From NCBI GenBank assembly GCA_026168455.1, contig JANSJX010000054.1:62001-126000 (forward strand): a DNA stretch of 64,000 bases. The letters are read 5' to 3'. Shown here piece after piece: positions 58,198 to 64,000 of this stretch (positions are counted from its first letter, which is position 1; each line of letters opens with the position of its first letter). This stretch comes from Theocolax elegans. Its lineage: Eukaryota > Arthropoda > Insecta > Hymenoptera > Cerocephalidae. Below the pieces are notes generated by a model, which had not been told where the DNA came from, ran no database searches, and saw only the letters and a list, made by a program, of their open reading frames with translations. Position numbers and translations under genes: made by a program.

Positions 58198-59195
58198 ACC
58201 AAATTTTCCAAACGTATAAGAATAACTTTTTGTCAACATAATATGGAAATCATTAAACATTTACAAGCGTTTTAATAGTTCATAAACGGTATGTGATATT
58301 CATAAAGCAGAAAACTTTTTTGTTGTTGATGATTATATTTATTCAATGTATTAATTATTCATTAAAAATTTATATTACTGATGGAACTTTATAAAAAGTC
58401 ACTACTCTAGAAAAAACTGAAATCAAAATGGAATTAGCAAGTATAAACATTTTTTTATAAAAGTGAAAAAACACCTAGGTAGGAGGTGTAAAAATTCACA
58501 AGTATGGTTTAATTCCAATCACATTTTTATCTTGTTATCTTACTTTATAAACAGATTTTGCAACAGAAAGTACTGAAATCAAAATTCATTTTTTAATGTT
58601 TACGCATGCCATATCTTACAACAATAAACGAACAATAATATTTATAATAATATTCATTTCAGCAATATTTAGTTCTCCAAATCTAATAAATATTTGCACC
58701 ATCATTCTTTAATTGTTTCTCTAGTAATAAATGTCACGTGAAATCTCATTGCAAAATTTCATGTGACTTTCAATTGGAACGCTGCTTAAACTTCTTACAT
58801 CGTGAGAAATGAATTTCTCAGTATAGTGAGTCACTTTTTAAGTGATAATATGCCTCCAGGTAAGGTTAAAAAATGGCACTTGTAAATGGCACTTGTAAAT
58901 GGCACAATATAAAACACTGTAACGATATAAGACCTCATGATAAGCATTAAAAAGAATTTAACACAATTTAACTATTGTCTTCAGCATTAATAGTATATTA
59001 CGGTACATAAGAGGAAAGTTGAAGCTCCGTCGCTGCGTGAAGTTGACCTGAGGCGAAGCCGTATACTATTTTTCTTGATTCCCGGTCGAAAGTACGTTTA
59101 GACAGAAGTCACAAAGTATTTAATAGGTTGAATCTTTAACGCTTTGTTTCCGATGCCCACTCCGACATTTGCGGCACGAGCGCAGCGAGCGAAAT
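58198..59195. other. AT-rich spacer
   Basis: No gene. Contains an inverted repeat GTCACGTGAAAT/ATTTCATGTGAC (58,734-58,768) and a tandem 13-mer ATGGCACTTGTAA, about 2.5 units (58,872-58,905). Confidence 0.6.
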
Positions 59196-59716
59196 TTACT
59201 TTTTAACACTCCGTGCGCGAAACACGGTTTCTCGTGCTTGTTTTGCGTGTGCGAAACATGAGATTTTTTAACCGTGTGCGAAACATGACCGCCAATTGTT
59301 TTGCGAACTTCAGGTCGACGTTTGAATTGTAGGTCTTAAGGTTATCTGGACAGAGATTTTCCGAATCAACAAAGTATCGATAATATTAACTAAACTTTTA
59401 AATTGTTGAAAAGAAATGAGCTCAGAAAGTGATTCGGAAGAAGCTTATGACAATTCAATACCGACAGATATGGCAAATGAAGCAAATAATATTTTTAATA
59501 ATTATAGTTCTTTACACAGATATATCGTATATAGTTGCATATAATATCTTATATACATATTCTTTTTATTATACATAGTTCTACATTTACTTTTTTTTCG
59601 TTTACTCGTCTAATTGTCACCCTCGCTACGCTCGGGTGACAAATCGACTCGTCTCGCTCCGCTCGGTTAATAACCTGGAAACTTATTAACGTGTTTCGCT
59701 CACGGAGTGTTAAAAA
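59196..59716. mobile_element. possible MITE with 27-bp inverted ends
   Basis: TTTTAACACTCCGTGCGCGAAACACG (about 59,201) and CGTGTTTCGCTCACGGAGTGTTAAAAA (to about 59,716) are inverted repeats. Self-complementary CTCGCTCCGCTCGG-type blocks lie inside. No coding sequence. Confidence 0.5.
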
Positions 59717-59719
59717 ATA

Positions 59720-59855
59720 GTATACGATACACGTACACGGAACAGGTGATCCACACACTCGTCTTATTTGTCGCCCTCGCTCCGCTCGGGCGTCAAACTC
59801 GACTCCTGCGTGAATCACCTGTTTCGCGCACTTGTATCGTAATCTACTATTGTGA
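59720..59855. mobile_element. small inverted-repeat element
   Basis: TACGATACACGTACACGGAACAGGTGAT is mirrored by ATCACCTGTTTCGCGCACTTGTATCGTA. The centre again holds CCCTCGCTCCGCTCGGGCG. Confidence 0.5.
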
Positions 59856-60181
59856 AGTATACTTTTCTGAAAAAATATTTTATTTTTCAAAGGAATACTT
59901 GTCGATCCATTTTGATTTCAGTGCCTTCTGTTGCAAAAATTTAGTAAGAAACATTTTTTAGTAAAAAGAAATTATGTGTTAATAAAAAAATTTCAAGTAA
60001 TTTTTAAGTACAAAAGCGTGTGCGTTAAAGTAGTGATATTAAACTATTAGAATGTTTACACCTTCGTAAATGGTGTTTTTGATACTTATCGAGTGAATTG
60101 ATGTATTGCATAATATTAGTTAAAATAAAATAAAAAAATATAGTATGGTAAATAATGTAGGGCAAATATAAAATATTACTA

Positions 60182-60854
60182 ACAAGGGGAGTACTTGACC
60201 TCCGGGAAACGAATCTTATCCTCACTTTGGTATGTTGCAATATAAAATTATGAAGAAAGCCAAGTTATTCCTTGCCAATGGCCACTTTTACGAAAGTTAT
60301 TCGACATCTAATAATAATAGCAGTAAAAATTACTTCCAATTCAATCGCTTATAACTCGGAAACAAATAAAGATAGGTACTCAAACGAAAAACCAGAAGAA
60401 AGTTGAGTTGAAATAGATATGGTTTGAAAAAAAGAAGTATAAATTGCTTAATTTGGAGCAAAGTTGTGAAGAAAATAAGAAATTAAAGAAATTTAAAGCA
60501 TAATTTAATATGATAAAATTTATTGTTTCTTTTAGCCTAATAATCTTTAATTTCTTATTTTCTTCATAACTCTACTCACAGTTAAGCAATTTAAACTTTT
60601 TTTTTCAAACCACATCTACTTGAACTCAACTTTCTTTTGGGTTTTGTTTCGATTGTTCATCTTTATTTGTTTTGGAGTTGTAAGCGATCAAATTGGAAGT
60701 AAATTTTACTGATATTATTATTAGATGTCGAATAACTCCTGTAAAAGTGGTCATTGTCAAGAGATAATTTGGCTTTCTTCACATTTTTATATTATCAAAG
60801 ACATACCAAAGTTAGGATAAGATCCGTTTCCCGGAGGTCATGTACTTCCCTTGT
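60182..60854. mobile_element. 673-bp foldback element
   Basis: Ends ACAAGGGGAGTACTTGACCTCCGGGAAACG and the inverted partner. Arms of about 300 bp match with scattered differences through GAAAGCCAA(G/A)TTAT, CAATTCAATCGCTTATAACTC and GAAATTAAAGA. No transposase. Frames at each end that look alike are palindrome artefacts. Exact ends and target duplication are unclear (TACT may belong to the termini). Confidence 0.75.
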
Positions 60855-62039
60855 AAGTATATATAATTACATTTATACTGATTTCAGTATTTTCTATTGG
60901 TACACATTTTTGAAGATGTTTATAAATATAAAAATTATTAAGTCGTTAGTATTTGGCAATAGATTTTTTAAGCCAAAAATCACAAGTTGTTAGCTTTTAA
61001 CATTATAACATTACAAAATCTGAGTTGTGCTTTTCTTCGTACGAGGCGGCGTTATATGTAGTACTAGAATTAACCATGCACGTTTCGCGCGCTCTTGCGT
61101 TTTTTAACAGTCATTATTTGAAATATTACGCTGTCTTATTTCCTAAAAAAAACAACATTTAATAATATATTTATTCATGATTCGTTATACTCCGATTTAG
61201 TCAAAAACATTCAAACATTACGTTTTTCACAAGCTGCTAAATCTAATCTACAATGTTTTAGACGCATGCGCAAAACGTACACCATGCACATAGCTGTTTC
61301 ACTTGGTTTCACAACATTCGGCAATCACTTTTTTTATATAAGGAATACATTATATTAAATTGTCATCAGATAGAAATACTAGCTGACAATTTATTATAAT
61401 TTCAGTATTTCTATTGATGCTAATTAGTTATTTATTAGTAATAATAAATAACACCACTGATTATTTAAAAGTAATAGTGGTTTTTAATAAATAATCAACA
61501 TGTATCTCTTTTTAAACATGCATTTGACTGGCATGGCGTAAAAATTGTTGATAGAGAGTGTAACTACAACAAACATTTGATTTCTGAAATGATACATATC
61601 AAAATTGATAGTAATAATATCAACAAGAAAGAGGATATTAAATTTTTAAATACCACTTATTTGCCAGTTCTTAGAAATTTAAATGCCAAATTAACAACCG
61701 TTTGACATTTCCTGTGTTTGCACTTGCTAAATATATAAACACGATGATGTACACAAAATTTAACAGATATTTGACGTATCGATAATCCAATTAAAGGTAC
61801 AAAATCTTTTATTTTAGTGTATTTTCATATGTGCGTTCTCAATTGTAATTTTGTTTTTTGTGTCTAACAAATAGCCTGAAGAGGTTGGCAGACGACGCCA
61901 ACGAAACGTTGCTTATTATAAAAAAAAAATCTGTCTTTTTAAAATTTTTTATTCCTTTGCGTCCGTCAGATCGCAAATAAGTTTTCAAGATTAACACCAG
62001 GGAGAGTGATTATGATATATATAATACTGTCAATAACTC
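60855..62039. other. AT-rich stretch with a hammerhead-like motif
   Basis: No gene. See 61,869-61,920 for the only distinct feature. Confidence 0.5.
61869..61920 (+). ncRNA. hammerhead-ribozyme-like motif, copy 3
   Basis: CTGAAGA (61,876-61,882) fits CUGANGA. Hairpin GTTGGC-AGACGAC-GCCAAC is a perfect 6 bp, then GAAACGTT. Flanks ATAGC and GCTTAT could form stem I with one bulge. It keeps every invariant core base but has the same extra G before stem II as copies 1 and 2. Confidence 0.5.
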
Positions 62040-62700
62040 TTGTCCCTTAAGGTTGAAATAAAAATCATTGTATACGTGCATAAAGTGTCCAAATGAATCT
62101 TACACCTGCCATAAAACTGACACATTTAGAACATTAACTTATCCACTTAATAAAGATTTGTTATTTTTTTAGATTATTTGAATTATTGCAATTATCAATA
62201 ATTTATGTCACTCAACACTGGAATAAAAGCATCCAATACATGCAGAAATTTATAAAATGACCAAATGAATATTACACATGCCAAAGATCATTTGTTTTAT
62301 AGAAATGTTAAAAAGTTTTTGTATAATTATATGGATGGAGAACAGTCATTTATTCACTTAACTGTTTTTTTTAATTATTTATTTCTTTGTAACTATCAAA
62401 CAGTCATGTCACTCAGAGTTGGAATAAAAATAATCCGAAACGTGTTTTTCATGAAGATTCTTCTCTTATTTCTCGCTTCTCTCCTTTTACCATACGTAGC
62501 AATATCAAACATTAATATCCTTTAGTGTTGGAATAAAAATCATTGTATATGTGCGAAACTTCATAAAATATTCAAACGAATATTACACTTGCCAAACAGC
62601 ACACAATATTTGTTTTCTAGAAATGTTTAGAAAAAAGCTTTTGTATAATTATAATGATAGAGAACAATAATTTATTCACTTAATTAATATTTAATTAATT
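62040..62700. repeat. diverged tandem-like repeats with an LTR fragment
   Basis: TTGGAATAAAAATCATTGTATA(C/T)GTGC-type starts occur near 62,053, 62,219, 62,414 and 62,526, followed by shared blocks CCAAATGAATATTACAC(A/T)TGCCA, TTTTGTATAATTATA and GAGAACA(G/A)T(C/A)ATTTATTCACTTAA. Copy 3 is cut by a 40-nt piece of the solo-LTR family (62,465-62,505). Confidence 0.6.
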
Positions 62701-62744
62701 AATTATTTGTTTAAGCCTTTCAAATTATTCGAGTCAAGACCGCT

Positions 62745-62814
62745 GGTGTAAGTTATGCCTCATAAACCTCATAAAATCACTAATTTTCACGTATTTTAGG
62801 ACATAACTTACACC
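62745..62814. repeat. short inverted repeat
   Basis: GGTGTAAGTTATG and CATAACTTACACC are exact reverse complements 44 nt apart. Confidence 0.7.
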
Positions 62815-63059
62815 AAAGGTGTTGTTTGTAATGTTTTTTCAAAAAAATCAATAGATTTTAAAATAAGTGACTTTAAATATAGTAATTTTTCCAAAAAATT
62901 GAAAAATTTCCTCTTTTCATGGTTGAATAACTCTTATGCAAATTATTTTTAAAACTTAAATTTTTTTTGTATGTTCTGGAAGATGTTTCCAGCCTGTTCT
63001 CAAATTTTGGAGTGATTTAAAATTTTCATCGTACCACTCGACGTGAAATAGCCCGTATA

Positions 63060-63114
63060 TATGTATATATATGTATGTATGTATGTGGGGTGTGTGTGCG
63101 TGCGGCGGAATATT

Positions 63115-63168
<54 letters not shown>
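63060..63168. repeat. compound microsatellite (TATG, TG, TA)
   Basis: TATATATG/TATG units, a short GT run, then about 23 TA units at 63,121-63,166. Confidence 0.9.
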
Positions 63169-63169
<1 letters not shown>

Positions 63170-64000
63170 AAAATTGTTTTTTCAAGAATACATAATATAT
63201 GTATTTTTTCCGTGCGCAAAAAAAAGTTGTGAACATAACTTGAAAGAATGTGTATTTGTTTACTCATTCTTGATAAAACTCATAAAATTTTTAAACGTAT
63301 ACTCAATAACAATAACGGATCTAAAATTCAATGTAATGCTTTAAATACAGATGCAAAATTGTTTGAAGATGAAATAAATATTAATCAAGTATAACATACA
63401 CTTTTCCAAATATCCATATGATATATACAATGGGTTAAAAATTAAATATATTAATTATTGCATTTTTAAGATAATTCTATTATAAACAGTATAGGTAAAA
63501 GAAAATTCAAATTTTAACAGTGGCAATATAAAATACGAATTACATTTGAATAGATTTTCAAAAACTCGTAATTTAGGAGCATTTAATTTAAATATTTTTT
63601 AAATTAATATTTCAAAATTGTATGGATATATAAGTGTGTAGATAATTTATATTTATATAACACAATATTTTAAATAAACAAGTATGTATTTATTAGAAAC
63701 AGAAGGATATTTAAGAAATGAATTTGTTTTTAATAATAAAAATAAATATTTGGGCTCTGCATAGTAAAAATAAATTGGATATAATTATGGATTAAAACGC
63801 AAATTTTGAAAGAGGGTGCAAATTACGAATCACGGGAGAAATGGAAGAAACAGGTTTTTATTTATATAGCGCTAAAATTTTATAAATAATTCTTTAAAAC
63901 TAATACAAAAATTAATTTAATTAAGAAGAAAGTTTTATTACTCTAAAAGTACAAAATATTAATGACATAGAACTTTTGGCGATGATCGTTCGTCATTAAA
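63169..64000. other. AT-rich stretch, nothing recognised
   Basis: Short open frames here have low complexity and no motif. Confidence 0.5.

Noticed and set aside
60025..60993. Two similar frames on opposite strands as a duplicated small gene
   Set aside because: They are the two arms of the foldback element read outward.

Overview
The window looks like arthropod, most likely insect, nuclear DNA. Non-coding sequence is very AT-rich, and the only clearly functional host genes are replication-dependent histones that end in the metazoan histone stem-loop (GGCCCTTTTCAGGGCC). The mobile elements fit insects: R1, Jockey and I-type LINEs, a Ty3/gypsy element with an envelope, pogo, mariner and piggyBac-type MITEs, and hammerhead-like motifs of the Penelope kind. 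I lean towards Hymenoptera but cannot prove it from sequence alone.

Layout. 1-19,888 is a graveyard of mobile DNA. In order it holds a hammerhead-like motif, a possible terminal exon of a TIMMDC1/Tim17-family gene, a GC-rich island of unknown nature, two tRNA-headed SINEs with target duplications, two inverted-repeat elements, a broken R1-clade LINE (minus strand, about 5,310-10,990), a gypsy relic, a mariner-like MITE, a second R1-clade relic split by a 640-bp palindrome carrying a tRNA-like sequence in each arm, and an internally deleted pogo element.

19,889-38,610 is one LTR retrotransposon with both LTRs and a CTAT target duplication. Its order is LTR, primer site, gag, a slippery site with hairpin for -1 frameshifting, protease, RT-RNase H, three accessory blocks, integrase, envelope-like glycoprotein, LTR. 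Two of the accessory blocks I read as an OTU-like cysteine protease and a macro-like domain. It is interrupted by a 731-bp TTAA-flanked foldback element (between the macro-like domain and integrase) and by a 6-kb I-type LINE in antisense (about 31,260-37,260). Gag and pol are broken.

38,855-58,197 is a histone cluster: H3(-)/H4(+) divergent pair, H2B(+), H1(+), H4(-), H2B(-)/H2A(+) divergent pair. The first H2B has been hit by a nearly intact 4.8-kb Jockey-type LINE flanked by an exact-length 156-bp target duplication. The duplication contains the start codon, so the H2B reading frame survives downstream while its promoter and a 38-codon stub stay upstream. The first H2B has lost its H2A partner and the second H4 has lost its H3 partner.

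58,198-64,000 is gene-free: two inverted-repeat elements, a 673-bp foldback, another hammerhead-like motif, a diverged repeat array and microsatellites.
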